From positions 1 to 28,706 of the forward strand of contig QFBU01000012.1 in the NCBI GenBank assembly GCA_003265975.1: a DNA stretch of 28,706 nt. The letters run 5' to 3'. The translations under genes and the position numbers were made by a program. Origin of the DNA: Candidatus Marinamargulisbacteria bacterium SCGC AAA071-K20. GTDB taxonomy: Bacteria > Margulisbacteria > Marinamargulisbacteria > GCA-2716485 > AAA071-K20. This document shows positions 15,359-23,812 of the stretch, one piece after another; within the stretch, counting starts at the first letter, position 1; every line of letters begins with the position of its first letter. The notes under the pieces were generated by a model. That model worked only from the letters and a program-made list of their open reading frames with translations. It searched no databases and was not told where the DNA came from.

Positions 15359-16405
15359 ATGCGTGAACTAATACTGTCAATAATCTATCTTTCTATAAGA
15401 AAAACTGTAATTTTAATCAGTTATTCTATTCAATACTTAAAAAGAGAGAAACGAGACCTAGAACCAGCAATCACATTTGGAGATACCTTTCTATGTATGT
15501 TTAGACGATTCCCTGGACATCAGCTATTTTTTTCATTCTCAATGCCCAAACTCGCACCAACTATGCTATACGACTTAAGTTTTCCGAGCCCTATAACCTT
15601 TGCCGCATTTAAAAGCGAAGTTCCTATTATGGAACTATGGCTAAAATTAGGCATTGGCGGTGGTTGCATCAAAACAATCCTCAAAGAAAGGCGTACCGGA
15701 AACCCACGTCCAAGAATTCAAGAAGCTAATACCAAAGAGCCACTAGCAATCATTAATGCCATGGGCTTACCCGGCCCAGGATTAGACTATTTCTTGGACT
15801 TAAAACGACTTCAAAAATTATTTAAGTTTAATCGACCAGTTGGATTTAGTGTTGGCGGCTGTACCCCAAAAGAATACAAATCTAATGCCAGAACAATTCT
15901 AGAACATATCAAAAGAAACAATATCTCTAATACCTATTTAGAAATAAATATCAGTTGCCCCAATACATCAGAAGGACAAAACTTATTAAGTCATCCAGAA
16001 ATGCTAAAAAAGTTATTAGTCACACTAAGAGAAGAAACAGCATTAGTAATAGGGGTGAAGCTTTCACCAGACCAGTCTAATGACGATATCTTAAGATTTA
16101 TAGACATTATCAAGTCTGTAGAGAGAACCTTTGTAAACTTAGGTAATACTCAAGCAAAACTAGATGACAGAATAAGCGTAGGAAAAGGAGGCTTAAGCGG
16201 CCATCCCTTGTTTGAAAGAACTCTTGAGATGATAAACTTGGCAAAGCCATCTGGCCTACCTATTATAGCTACTGGTGGCATTACAGACGCCGCACGACTA
16301 AAAGTAGCTCTAAAAAATGGAGCCACCTTAGTCGGCATAGCAACTGCGCTTGTTATCAATCCCTATAATATTCCCCACTTTAATAAATCACTCACAAAAC
16401 CGTGA
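15359..16405 (+). CDS. pyrD: Dihydroorotate dehydrogenase, class-1-like with hydrophobic N-terminus
   Basis: Flavin enzyme oxidising dihydroorotate to orotate, the step between the products of pyrB/pyrC and pyrE. Using ATG 15359 the protein has 348 residues; ATG 15323 would add 12. Motifs are GNPRPR followed by NAMGLPGPGLDYFL (as in class 1A), NISCPNT with the Cys (about residue 200) in the catalytic-base position of class 1 enzymes (class 2 has Ser), GVKLSPD with the FMN-contacting Lys, and ATGGITDAARLKVALKNGATLVGIATAL for FMN phosphate binding. Residues 1-30 are hydrophobic, as in membrane-linked class 2 enzymes. No pyrK electron-transfer gene is present. The operon with the other pyr genes lies on the opposite strand. 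Confidence 0.82.
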   Translation: MRELILSIIYLSIRKTVILISYSIQYLKREKRDLEPAITFGDTFLCMFRRFPGHQLFFSFSMPKLAPTMLYDLSFPSPITFAAFKSEVPIMELWLKLGIGGGCIKTILKERRTGNPRPRIQEANTKEPLAIINAMGLPGPGLDYFLDLKRLQKLFKFNRPVGFSVGGCTPKEYKSNARTILEHIKRNNISNTYLEINISCPNTSEGQNLLSHPEMLKKLLVTLREETALVIGVKLSPDQSNDDILRFIDIIKSVERTFVNLGNTQAKLDDRISVGKGGLSGHPLFERTLEMINLAKPSGLPIIATGGITDAARLKVALKNGATLVGIATALVINPYNIPHFNKSLTKP

Positions 16406-16596
16406 CCATTCATACCTCTACCTATAAAGGAAAGCGGGTCTATATAGCACTCAAGAACGGTGAAAAGTTTGTCGACAAATTTATGGACAAAAAAAGTGGG
16501 TATGTAATCACACAAGATCACGGGAAAATTAAAAAATCAGATATAAAAACAATGACTATTTTTAGAAATAAAGGGTCACTAGAAGAGAGAAAATAG
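16402..16596 (+). CDS. Small protein, possible Sm/SH3-like barrel
   Basis: 64 aa, starting with GTG at 16402 that overlaps the pyrD stop in the sequence GTGA, so it is translated by coupling. The pattern KRVYIALKNGEKFVDKFMDKKSGYVITQD followed by IKKSDIKTMTIFR alternates short strands with a Gly/Asn turn in a way that resembles small Sm-like or SH3-like barrels, but there is no clear Hfq signature. It is basic, with 15 Lys. Function is not recognised; RNA binding is one possibility by fold and charge only. It converges on the xapX-like gene with 4 nt between stops. Confidence 0.6.
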   Translation: MTIHTSTYKGKRVYIALKNGEKFVDKFMDKKSGYVITQDHGKIKKSDIKTMTIFRNKGSLEERK

Positions 16597-16611
16597 GGTT
16601 TTAGCTAACCC
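16596..16611. terminator. Possible weak bidirectional terminator between converging operons
   Basis: GGGTT-TTAGCT-AACCC forms a 5-bp hairpin that covers both stop codons of the converging genes. On the minus strand it is followed by TATTTTCT. The stem is short, so efficiency is uncertain. Confidence 0.3.
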
Positions 16612-16774
16612 AAAGATGAATTTTGTATCCTAAGTAAACTCCAAAAATACCAACAATTCCAGCAAAGGTTATTGGTGCAGGTAAGGGCAGCTTAGCAAAT
16701 GAGAATGTAGCTCCGAATGCGATCCCACAGCCTAAAGAAATGAAAATAGTTTTTAGTGTCGCAAAATCAAGCAT
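16601..16774 (-). CDS. XapX domain (DUF1427-type) small membrane protein
   Basis: A 57-aa protein, MLDFATLKTIFISLGCGIAF at the start, with two hydrophobic segments (about 9-25 and 35-50) joined by KLPLPAPITFAGIVGIFGV. The short form GxxFxxxxLPxPAPxxxxGxxGxxxG is the hallmark of the XapX/DUF1427 family, seen alone or next to xanthosine and other transport genes; its activity is unknown. ATG 16774 overlaps the bioB stop by 8 nt (ATGCTTGA), so it is the last, translationally coupled gene of the pyr-bioB operon. It is short enough to be skipped by many gene callers. Confidence 0.78.
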   Translation of the reverse strand: MLDFATLKTIFISLGCGIAFGATFSFAKLPLPAPITFAGIVGIFGVYLGYKIHLWVS

Positions 16775-17756
16775 TAATTCTAATTTTCTTATTAGAAACG
16801 CGACCTTTTAGTCCGAGTGTTCCTAGCATTTTTGTATCAAATTCGTAATCAGGGTTTCCTGTAGTTAATAATTTTTCACCTGTAAAAATTGAATTGGCAC
16901 CTGCCATAAATGCAAAGGCCTGAACTTCTTTCGAAAGTTGAAGGCGTCCGGCACTCAGTCGCACCATTGCTTCGGGCATTACAATCCGAGCAATGGCTAT
17001 AACTCTAATCCAGTCAAAAGGATCGACCATTTTTTGATTTTCTAAAGGGGTTCCTTCAACCGGAACTAAAGCATTAATCGGAACACTTTCAGGTACAGTA
17101 TCTAAATTAGCTAAGGTATGTAAAAATTTTATTCTATCGTCTTCAGTTTCACCCATACCAATAATGCCACCACAACAAGTTGAAATACCTGCATCAGCAA
17201 CATTTTTTAAAGTATTCAGTCTGTCTTGATAAGTCCTAGTAGTTATGATTTCTGAATAAAACCCATCTGAGCTATCGAGGTTATGATTATAGGCAGTTAA
17301 GCCAGCGTCTGCTAATTTGTCTGCCTGGCTCTTAGTTAGCATTCCTAGCGTACAACATGCCTCTAGTCCAAGATCAGAAACGCCCTTAACCATTTTAATA
17401 ATATTATCAAAATCTTCGTTGTCTTTAACTTCTCTCCACGCGGCACCCATACAAAATCGAGTAGAGCCGCTTTCTTTTGCTTTATTTGCTTCAGAAAGAA
17501 CTGCGCCAACGTCCATTAACTTTTGCTTTTCTACATCGGTGTGATAACGAGCCGCTTGAGGACAATATGAACAATCTTCAGAGCATCCACCAGTTTTAAC
17601 CGAAAGCAAAGTACATAGCTGAACTTCACTAGCATCGTGATGTTTTCTATGAACAGATGCCGCCTCGTAAACAAGGTCCAAAAAGGGCTTTGAATAAAGC
17701 TCTTTAACTCTATCTAATGTAACTTTTTCAGTCTTAACTTCTGTAATATCTGACAT
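16767..17756 (-). CDS. bioB: Biotin synthase
   Basis: Radical SAM enzyme that inserts sulfur into dethiobiotin, the last step of biotin synthesis. It has 329 aa. The [4Fe-4S]/SAM motif is CSEDCSYC (Cys58, 62, 65), and the [2Fe-2S] ligands are all retained: Cys in RFCMGAA (102), ACCTLGM (134/135), STCCGGIIGMGE (194/195) and the Arg in VRLSAGR. The SAM-binding GMGE motif and the NHNLD motif are also present. The start ATG 17756 has AGAGGGA about 10 nt upstream and lies 27 nt after pyrE, so it belongs to the pyrimidine operon. No other bio gene is in the window; the combination of bioB with pyr genes is unusual and suggests either shared control or chance operon assembly. Confidence 0.95.
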   Translation of the reverse strand: MSDITEVKTEKVTLDRVKELYSKPFLDLVYEAASVHRKHHDASEVQLCTLLSVKTGGCSEDCSYCPQAARYHTDVEKQKLMDVGAVLSEANKAKESGSTRFCMGAAWREVKDNEDFDNIIKMVKGVSDLGLEACCTLGMLTKSQADKLADAGLTAYNHNLDSSDGFYSEIITTRTYQDRLNTLKNVADAGISTCCGGIIGMGETEDDRIKFLHTLANLDTVPESVPINALVPVEGTPLENQKMVDPFDWIRVIAIARIVMPEAMVRLSAGRLQLSKEVQAFAFMAGANSIFTGEKLLTTGNPDYEFDTKMLGTLGLKGRVSNKKIRINA

Positions 17757-17783
17757 GGTAATAATTCCCTCTCAATAAAAAAT

Positions 17784-18314
17784 TTAAGAAACCGACTTTA
17801 AATCGCCGGTAGTAATTAATGACTCTGCTTTATATCCAAGCTCTCTCAGTTTTTCTAGAGCGCCTTCTTCTCGGTCTATAATACTTATTATAGATACAAC
17901 ATTTAGTTTAAGTGGCTCTAAAAGCTCACATACATCTATAACTGTACTTCCTGTAGTTAATACATCTTCTATAACCACTACAGACTCTCCTTCAGAAAGA
18001 ACGCCAGCAATAGCTGCCTCTAAAGGTTGATTATCTTCTTTTTTTCTAATAATGACATAAGGTTTGTCGATAGCTATGGCTAACGGTGCCGCAAGCGCAA
18101 CAGCGCCAAGGGCAGGGCAGATCAATTTTGTAAAAGACTCAGACGGTGGCAATAGCTGCGCAAGGTGCTCAATAACTCCCTCTAAAACTTCTGGTCTAGT
18201 TTCAAATTGAAACTTATCTACATAGTATTTTGTTTTTTTTCCGGCTCTGGTAACAAAGTCACCTTCAATGTAAGCGCAGTCTTTAACTGCTTTTAATAGT
18301 TCGTTTCTGTTCAT
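17784..18314 (-). CDS. pyrE: Orotate phosphoribosyltransferase
   Basis: Joins orotate and PRPP to make OMP. The 176-aa length is in the shorter PyrE class. The PRPP-binding motif VVVIEDVLTTGSTV is near residues 111-124, YYVDKFQFETRPEVL near 30-44 is the N-terminal strand region, and YVIIRKKED (86-94) is the flexible-loop Lys region. The start ATG 18314 has no Shine-Dalgarno; instead a perfect TATAAT (18323-18328) ends 8 nt upstream, within the 34-nt gap after pyrB, so pyrE and bioB may have their own leaderless promoter besides readthrough from carA. Confidence 0.93.
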   Translation of the reverse strand: MNRNELLKAVKDCAYIEGDFVTRAGKKTKYYVDKFQFETRPEVLEGVIEHLAQLLPPSESFTKLICPALGAVALAAPLAIAIDKPYVIIRKKEDNQPLEAAIAGVLSEGESVVVIEDVLTTGSTVIDVCELLEPLKLNVVSIISIIDREEGALEKLRELGYKAESLITTGDLKSVS

Positions 18315-18322
18315 AGTAAAAA

Positions 18323-18328
18323 ATTATA
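18323..18328 (-). promoter_or_regulatory. -10 element (TATAAT), likely internal leaderless promoter for pyrE
   Basis: Consensus TATAAT on the minus strand ends 8 nt before the pyrE ATG in a gap without a ribosome-binding site. No good -35 is visible. Confidence 0.45.
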
Positions 18329-18348
18329 AAGTATAATCCTCATTAAAA

Positions 18349-19293
18349 CTATAGTGTTTTCCCTAACACTAAAGACAATAAAGCCATTCTAAGAAAAACA
18401 CCGTTTTCAACTTGCTTAAAAAAACAGACTCTAGGGTCTTCATCTATACGCGGATCTATTTCATCAACTCTAGGAAGTGGATGCAAAATACTCAGGTCCG
18501 ACTTACTTTTATCGAGGACCGATTGGTCAATTAAATAGTCATTTCTTGCAAGGTTATAAGCATCTTCATTTTCAAATCGCTCTTTTTGGATTCTGGTAAC
18601 ATACAGCACATCCAAATCTCCAATAACATCAAATAAATTTTCAACTTCATCAAATCTATATTTACAGTCTTTTAAACAAGACTTTACAGACTCAGGAACT
18701 TTTAAGTTAGGTTTAGAGATAAACACCATCTGACTATTGTAATGCCGCAATACTTTAGAAAGAGAATGCACCGTACGACCATATTTAAGGTCTCCAATGA
18801 ATCCTACTTTTAGAGGCGTATCTCTACTATTTAAGTTTTTTTCTTTATTGATAGTATATAAATCTAATAAGGCCTGAGTAGGGTGCTCATTTGAACCATC
18901 CCCACAATTCATAACCGGGGCAGCAGAATGTTTAGCAAAAAGTTCTGAAGAATGAGCCATAGGATGTCTCAGGGCAATTATATCTGCAAATCGAGATACA
19001 GTTTCAGCCGTATCTTCAAGTGATTCACCTTTACTAATTGAGCTCATCATTGGTTGTTCCACTGTAATTATTTGACCACCCATTCGTATCATTGCCGTTT
19101 CAAAAGACAGTCTTGTTCTAGTACTTGGTTCAAAAAATAATGAAGCTAAAATTCGGTTTTTTAAAAGATCAAGACCTTGTTCTTTCTGGTATGCTTTTTC
19201 AATTTTTTGAGTATAAGTGTTTAAAAAATCTAGAACGTCTTTTGAAAATGAAACACTGTTGATAATATCCTGACCTAAGAAAGGATTGTCCAC
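18349..19293 (-). CDS. pyrB: Aspartate carbamoyltransferase catalytic subunit
   Basis: Condenses carbamoyl phosphate with aspartate, the committed step of pyrimidine synthesis. The 314-aa length matches catalytic subunits. The carbamoyl-phosphate motif FFEPSTRTRLSFE lies at residues 52-64, HPxxAL-type NEHPTQALLDLYT near 135-147, and the C-terminal aspartate-loop element LHPLPRVDEIDPRID near 271-285. No regulatory subunit pyrI and no pyrC follow. The start is GTG 19293, sharing one base with the carB stop (TAGTG), with AAAGGA about 8 nt upstream; this fixes translational coupling to carB. Confidence 0.95.
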   Translation of the reverse strand: MDNPFLGQDIINSVSFSKDVLDFLNTYTQKIEKAYQKEQGLDLLKNRILASLFFEPSTRTRLSFETAMIRMGGQIITVEQPMMSSISKGESLEDTAETVSRFADIIALRHPMAHSSELFAKHSAAPVMNCGDGSNEHPTQALLDLYTINKEKNLNSRDTPLKVGFIGDLKYGRTVHSLSKVLRHYNSQMVFISKPNLKVPESVKSCLKDCKYRFDEVENLFDVIGDLDVLYVTRIQKERFENEDAYNLARNDYLIDQSVLDKSKSDLSILHPLPRVDEIDPRIDEDPRVCFFKQVENGVFLRMALLSLVLGKTL

Positions 19294-22200
19294 TAATTAT
19301 TTCCTTTATTAAAAGAAATATAGTCTTGTAATGCTTTTACTTGAGGCTCAGTTTCTCTTACTTTCTTAATTGCATTTACCGTTTCCTTCATTGCAGAAAT
19401 CGTTGTCACATAAGGAATTTGATAACTAACAAGCTGTTGTCTAATAATAATTTCATCTTGCTGACTTTCTTCGGTAGACGGCGTATTAAAGGCTAAGTCC
19501 ACTTTCTTTTCTCCAAGAGAGTCAATAACACTTCTTCCACCCTCATGAATTTTACCAATTTCAGAACTTTCAACGCCACTCTTTTTAAGAAAATTATAGG
19601 TGCCCGAAGTAGCGAGAATTGTAAATCCAATAGCTCTTAATTCTTTGGCAATATCAACTATTTTACTTTTATCAGAATTACTAACACTAATAAAAACGTT
19701 ACCTTCTTTAGGAAGACGCTGGCCAGCAGCTAGCTGAGACTTATAAAAAGCAAGGCTAAAATCTATATCAATGCCCATCGACTCACCGGTAGACTTCATC
19801 TCTGGACTCAAAAGCGTATCCGAGTTTGGAAACTTACTAAAAGGAAGTACGGCTTCTTTTACCGAGTAGTAGGGCGGAATTATCTCAGAAAGGCCAAGGT
19901 CTTTAATACTAGATCCTAACAAGACCTTGGTAGCCATTTTAGCCCAAGGGACTCCAGTCGCTTTGCTTACAAATGGAACTGTACGAGATGCTCTTGGGTT
20001 TACTTCTAAAATATAAACATCATTGTCTTTCACAGCAAATTGAATATTTAATAAGCCAATCACATTAAGCGCAGCGGCTAATTTATAAGTAGCTTCTCTA
20101 ATTTCAGAAATGATAGTTTGAGAAAGCGAATAAGGAGGAAGGCAACACGCTGAGTCTCCTGAGTGGATTCCTGCTTGTTCAATATGCTGCATAATCCCTG
20201 CAATAACACAGCTTGTGCCATCAGAGAGCCCATCAACATCAATTTCCAACGCATTTTCTAAATACTTATCAATTAAAATAGGGTGATCCGTGGAAATGTC
20301 TTGCGCCTTAGACACATAAGTCTTAAGGTCAGCTTCGTTATCTACAATTCTCATAGACGCGCCACCAAGCACATAAGAGGGTCTAACAACTACCGGGTAA
20401 TGTATTCTATTTGCAATAGCTACTGCTTCGTTCACGTTTGTTGCTGTACCGTTTTCAGGTTGTCTTAGTTTGCAAGTATTAAGGATAGATTGAAATCGTT
20501 CACGGTCTTCAGCATCATCAATACTTTTTGGAGAGGTACCTAAAATTGTCACTCCTGCGTCCTCAAGTCTTTGAGCTAAATTTAAAGGTGTTTGTCCTCC
20601 AAATTGGATAATCACACCATCTGGGTTTTCTGTATCATGTATATTCATCACATCTTCAAAGGTAAGGGGCTCAAAATAAAGTTTATCTGAAATATCAAAG
20701 TCGGTAGATACAGTTTCTGGGTTTGAATTAACCATAATACTTTCTACATTTTCTTCTCTTAAACAAAGTGACGCGTGAACGCAACAATAATCAAACTCAA
20801 TACCTTGCCCAATTCTATTAGGCCCGCCACCAAGTATCATTACCTTTTTATTATCTGAAATTCTAACTTCAGTTTCTGTTTCATACGTCGAGTAGTAGTA
20901 GGGTGTCTCAGCTTCAAATTCTGCAGCGCATGTATCAACCAAACTATAAATAGGCTTAATATTATTACTTTTTCTAAACTCTCTTATCCCATCTTCATTA
21001 GGCTCCCCAAGAATATAGGCAATTTGAACATCCGAAAATCCAAGTTCTTTGGCCGCTTTGATACTTTCAGGTGTTTTGGTGATAGTTTTTGAAAAATCTA
21101 CAATTTGACCCATTTGTACAAGGTACCAAGGATCAATTTTTGACAATTCAGCTAGTTGCTCAACTGTATATCCAATTTCTAAAGCATATTTAATATAGTA
21201 CAATCGCCAAGGATTCCCATTTCTAATAAAAGTTTCAAGTTCTTCTTTATCTACATTTTTTAATTCTTTCTTGTCATAACCAAATCCAAAACGACTCACT
21301 TCAAGTGACCGAATGCCCTTTTGAAAAGACTCTTTAAAGGTTCTTCCTATTGCCATTACTTCGCCAACAGCTTTCATTGATGTACCTAGTTTTGAAGGTG
21401 TCCCTGGAAACTTTTTAAAATTAAATCGAGGAATCTTTACTACACAATAGTCAATTGTAGGTTCAAAACAAGCAGGTGTTTTTTTTGTAATATCATTTAC
21501 CAGTTCGTCGAGTGAGTAACCTACAGCTAATTTAGCTGCAAATTTTGCAATAGGAAATCCAGTGGCCTTAGAGGCAAGTGCCGAACTTCTAGACACACGA
21601 GGATTAACTTCAATAACAACCAGTTCTCCATTTTTAGGATTAACTGCAAATTGAGTATTAGCACCACCCGTTTCAACACCAACTGCACGAATGATAGCAA
21701 TAGCGGCATCTCTCATTTCTTGGTATTCACGATCGGTTAATGTTTGTTGTGGCGCAACCGTAATAGAGTCACCCGTATGAATTCCTAGTGGATCCAAGTT
21801 TTCAATGGAGCAAATTATTACTACATTGTCATTTTTATCTCTCATTACTTCTAGTTCATATTCTTTCCATCCATAAATAGATTCTTCAATCAAAATTTCT
21901 GAAATCATACTTCGGTCTAATCCACATGATGCCACTTCAATCAATTCTTCTTCGTTTTCTACTATCCCGCCACCAGTGCCACCTAAAGTAAATGCGGGCC
22001 GAACTATACACGGATAACCAATCTCTTTAACTTGCACAAGCGCATCTTCAATCGTATAAGAAATTACTGATTTTGGTATTCTCAATCCAATCTCTTCAAT
22101 AAGTGCTTTAAACTTTGCTCTGTCTTCAGCTTTTTCAATAACCTCTTGATCTGCCCCCAGCATTTCCAAACCGTATTTTTCAAAGATCCCCTTTTTGGCA

Positions 22201-22505
22201 AGTGACAAGGCTAGATTTAATCCAGTTTGACCACCCAATGTTGGAAGTACCGCATCAGGACGTTCTTTTTCAATAATCTTTTCTAAAAATTCATCTGTTA
22301 AAGGTTCAATATAAGTTCGGTCTGTAAGGTCAGGGTCAGTCATAATAGTAGCCGGGTTAGAATTTGCCAGGATAATACTAAAACCTTCTTCTTTTAATGC
22401 TTTACACGCTTGGGTTCCTGAATAATCAAACTCACAAGCTTGTCCAATTACAATGGGGCCTGAACCAATCACTAATATTTTTTTGATATCATTTCGTTTA
22501 GGCAT
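19293..22505 (-). CDS. carB: Carbamoyl-phosphate synthase large subunit
   Basis: Makes carbamoyl phosphate from bicarbonate, ammonia supplied by CarA, and two ATP. At 1070 aa it is full length, with the duplicated ATP-grasp halves visible: KKILVIGSGPIVIGQACEFD (8-27) starting the first and KKVMILGGGPNRIGQGIEFD starting the second. Each has its PSYVLGG- or PAFTLGG-type loop, and the ends EVNPRVSRSSALASKATG and EVNPRASRTVPFVSKATG mark the two active sites. The last 130 residues form the MGS-like allosteric domain (ATSGTYNFLKKSGV, and VDLAFNTPS), where UMP and similar effectors act in characterised enzymes. ATG 22505 overlaps the carA stop by 8 nt (ATGCCTAA). Confidence 0.97.
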   Translation of the reverse strand: MPKRNDIKKILVIGSGPIVIGQACEFDYSGTQACKALKEEGFSIILANSNPATIMTDPDLTDRTYIEPLTDEFLEKIIEKERPDAVLPTLGGQTGLNLALSLAKKGIFEKYGLEMLGADQEVIEKAEDRAKFKALIEEIGLRIPKSVISYTIEDALVQVKEIGYPCIVRPAFTLGGTGGGIVENEEELIEVASCGLDRSMISEILIEESIYGWKEYELEVMRDKNDNVVIICSIENLDPLGIHTGDSITVAPQQTLTDREYQEMRDAAIAIIRAVGVETGGANTQFAVNPKNGELVVIEVNPRVSRSSALASKATGFPIAKFAAKLAVGYSLDELVNDITKKTPACFEPTIDYCVVKIPRFNFKKFPGTPSKLGTSMKAVGEVMAIGRTFKESFQKGIRSLEVSRFGFGYDKKELKNVDKEELETFIRNGNPWRLYYIKYALEIGYTVEQLAELSKIDPWYLVQMGQIVDFSKTITKTPESIKAAKELGFSDVQIAYILGEPNEDGIREFRKSNNIKPIYSLVDTCAAEFEAETPYYYSTYETETEVRISDNKKVMILGGGPNRIGQGIEFDYCCVHASLCLREENVESIMVNSNPETVSTDFDISDKLYFEPLTFEDVMNIHDTENPDGVIIQFGGQTPLNLAQRLEDAGVTILGTSPKSIDDAEDRERFQSILNTCKLRQPENGTATNVNEAVAIANRIHYPVVVRPSYVLGGASMRIVDNEADLKTYVSKAQDISTDHPILIDKYLENALEIDVDGLSDGTSCVIAGIMQHIEQAGIHSGDSACCLPPYSLSQTIISEIREATYKLAAALNVIGLLNIQFAVKDNDVYILEVNPRASRTVPFVSKATGVPWAKMATKVLLGSSIKDLGLSEIIPPYYSVKEAVLPFSKFPNSDTLLSPEMKSTGESMGIDIDFSLAFYKSQLAAGQRLPKEGNVFISVSNSDKSKIVDIAKELRAIGFTILATSGTYNFLKKSGVESSEIGKIHEGGRSVIDSLGEKKVDLAFNTPSTEESQQDEIIIRQQLVSYQIPYVTTISAMKETVNAIKKVRETEPQVKALQDYISFNKGNN

Positions 22506-23619
22506 TTTTAACAGCTACTTTCTTGTCTGAAAAACAGTTATGAGTCATCAGATGTGTAAATTCTTTAAATAAGTAATTAGAGTCGTTTGGCCCTGGCGCA
22601 GCCTCAGGGTGATGTTGAACAGAAAAAGCCATTAATTTATTGCTTCTAATTCCTGCAATAGTATGGTCATTTTGATTTACGTGAGTTACTTCAAAGTCAT
22701 CCGAAATGGATGCTTCTTCAGAGCAATAAATATGATTTTGAGATGTAATTTCAATGTTTCCAGTCATTAAGTTTTTAACCGGATGATTTAGACCATGATG
22801 ACCGAAAGGAAGTTTAACAATTTTAAATCCAAAAGCAATGGATAGTATTTGGTGTCCTAAACAGATCCCAAAGATTGGGATGTTTCCAGCCAAAGTGCGT
22901 ATAAGTTCTTGCGCTTCAGTAACAGGAATCGGATCACCAGGTCCATTAGAAATTAGTACGCCATCAAAGTTACCTTCAGTTATTTCTGATGAAGACACGT
23001 TATAAGGAAAGACGGTAACCTTACATCCACAATTCTTTAATTGATCAAGAATTCCAAATTTTACTCCGCAGTCTATTACAGCTACGTGAAATAAAATCTC
23101 TTTTGGTTGAGCCCATTCATATTTTTGAGTTGTACTTACTTCTTTTGCTAAGTTCTTACCCACAATATCCTCGGCGTCTTTTACACGTTGAATAAGGGCT
23201 TCATCCGAAAGGTCTTCAGTACAAATATATCCTTTTTTTGCGCCTGTAACTCTAAGGTTTCTCGTAAGTCTTCTAGTATCAATTCCTTCAATACCAATTA
23301 CATTGTTCTGTTCAAGATATTGCTTTAAGGTCATTTTGCTTCGGTGATGACTAGGGAAATCGATATACTCTTTTACTATTAAGGCTTTTAGATGGATGCT
23401 GTTAGATTGTTTATCTTCAGTATTAATTCCATAGTTTCCAATAAGGGGATAGGTCATTACAACCATTTGTTCTTTATATGAGGGATCGGTAAGTACTTCT
23501 TCGTATCCTGACATACCAGTATTAAAAATGACTTCTCCAAAAACGTCCGGCCCGTGAGCAAAAACATGACCCTGATATATGCTGCCGTCATCAAGGATTA
23601 ATTTTGCCTGTCTTTTCAC
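22498..23619 (-). CDS. carA: Carbamoyl-phosphate synthase small (glutaminase) subunit
   Basis: Class I glutamine amidotransferase subunit that releases ammonia for CarB; 373 aa, typical length. The N-terminal CarA domain has FNTGMSGYEEVLTDPSY (32-48) and EGIDTRRLTR (111-120). The glutaminase triad is in place: nucleophile Cys253 in GICLGHQ, His337 and Glu339 in QHHPEAAPGP. ISNGPGDP (223-230) forms the oxyanion side. The start is GTG 23619 with AGGAG 10 nt upstream. It is the first gene of the carA-carB-pyrB-pyrE-bioB-xapX operon; a promoter and a short leader with a hairpin lie just upstream. Confidence 0.96.
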   Translation of the reverse strand: MKRQAKLILDDGSIYQGHVFAHGPDVFGEVIFNTGMSGYEEVLTDPSYKEQMVVMTYPLIGNYGINTEDKQSNSIHLKALIVKEYIDFPSHHRSKMTLKQYLEQNNVIGIEGIDTRRLTRNLRVTGAKKGYICTEDLSDEALIQRVKDAEDIVGKNLAKEVSTTQKYEWAQPKEILFHVAVIDCGVKFGILDQLKNCGCKVTVFPYNVSSSEITEGNFDGVLISNGPGDPIPVTEAQELIRTLAGNIPIFGICLGHQILSIAFGFKIVKLPFGHHGLNHPVKNLMTGNIEITSQNHIYCSEEASISDDFEVTHVNQNDHTIAGIRSNKLMAFSVQHHPEAAPGPNDSNYLFKEFTHLMTHNCFSDKKVAVKNA

Positions 23620-23645
23620 TATGGGTCGCTCCTAAAAAGTCTTGA

Positions 23646-23663
23646 TGCAAGTGGATTCTTGCA
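23646..23663 (-). promoter_or_regulatory. Hairpin in the carA leader
   Basis: TGCAAG-N6-CTTGCA is a perfect 6-bp inverted repeat located at the very 5' end of the predicted carA leader RNA (start near 23667), ahead of the Shine-Dalgarno. It may stabilise the mRNA or take part in control. Confidence 0.4.
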
Positions 23664-23673
23664 AAACCTCAAT

Positions 23674-23702
23674 ATAGTACAAAATAACCCCCCTTTCTTC
23701 AA
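23674..23702 (-). promoter_or_regulatory. Promoter of the carA operon
   Basis: On the minus strand: -35 TTGAAG (23697-23702), 17-bp spacer, -10 TACTAT (23674-23679). Each hexamer matches consensus at four of six positions. The predicted start near 23667 gives a leader of about 48 nt. Confidence 0.5.
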
Positions 23703-23796
23703 GGTAAACTTGCTAAATAATTATGCTTAGCTGAGACAGTGTCATTTTGAACATTCAAGAATCGAAAAGATGCTTCAAGAATCTAAACTTTCCATT

Positions 23797-23802
23797 TATA
23801 CT
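23797..23802 (+). promoter_or_regulatory. -10 element (TATACT) before the GNAT gene
   Basis: TATACT ends 10 nt before ATG 23813 and a second TATAAT directly abuts that ATG. There is no Shine-Dalgarno, so the mRNA would have almost no leader. Confidence 0.4.
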
Positions 23803-23812
23803 ATTTTATAAT

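Noticed and set aside
23747..23812. Upstream TTG start for the GNAT gene
   Set aside because: Promoter-like TATACT and TATAAT lie between it and ATG 23813, and the added 22 residues do not resemble a domain.
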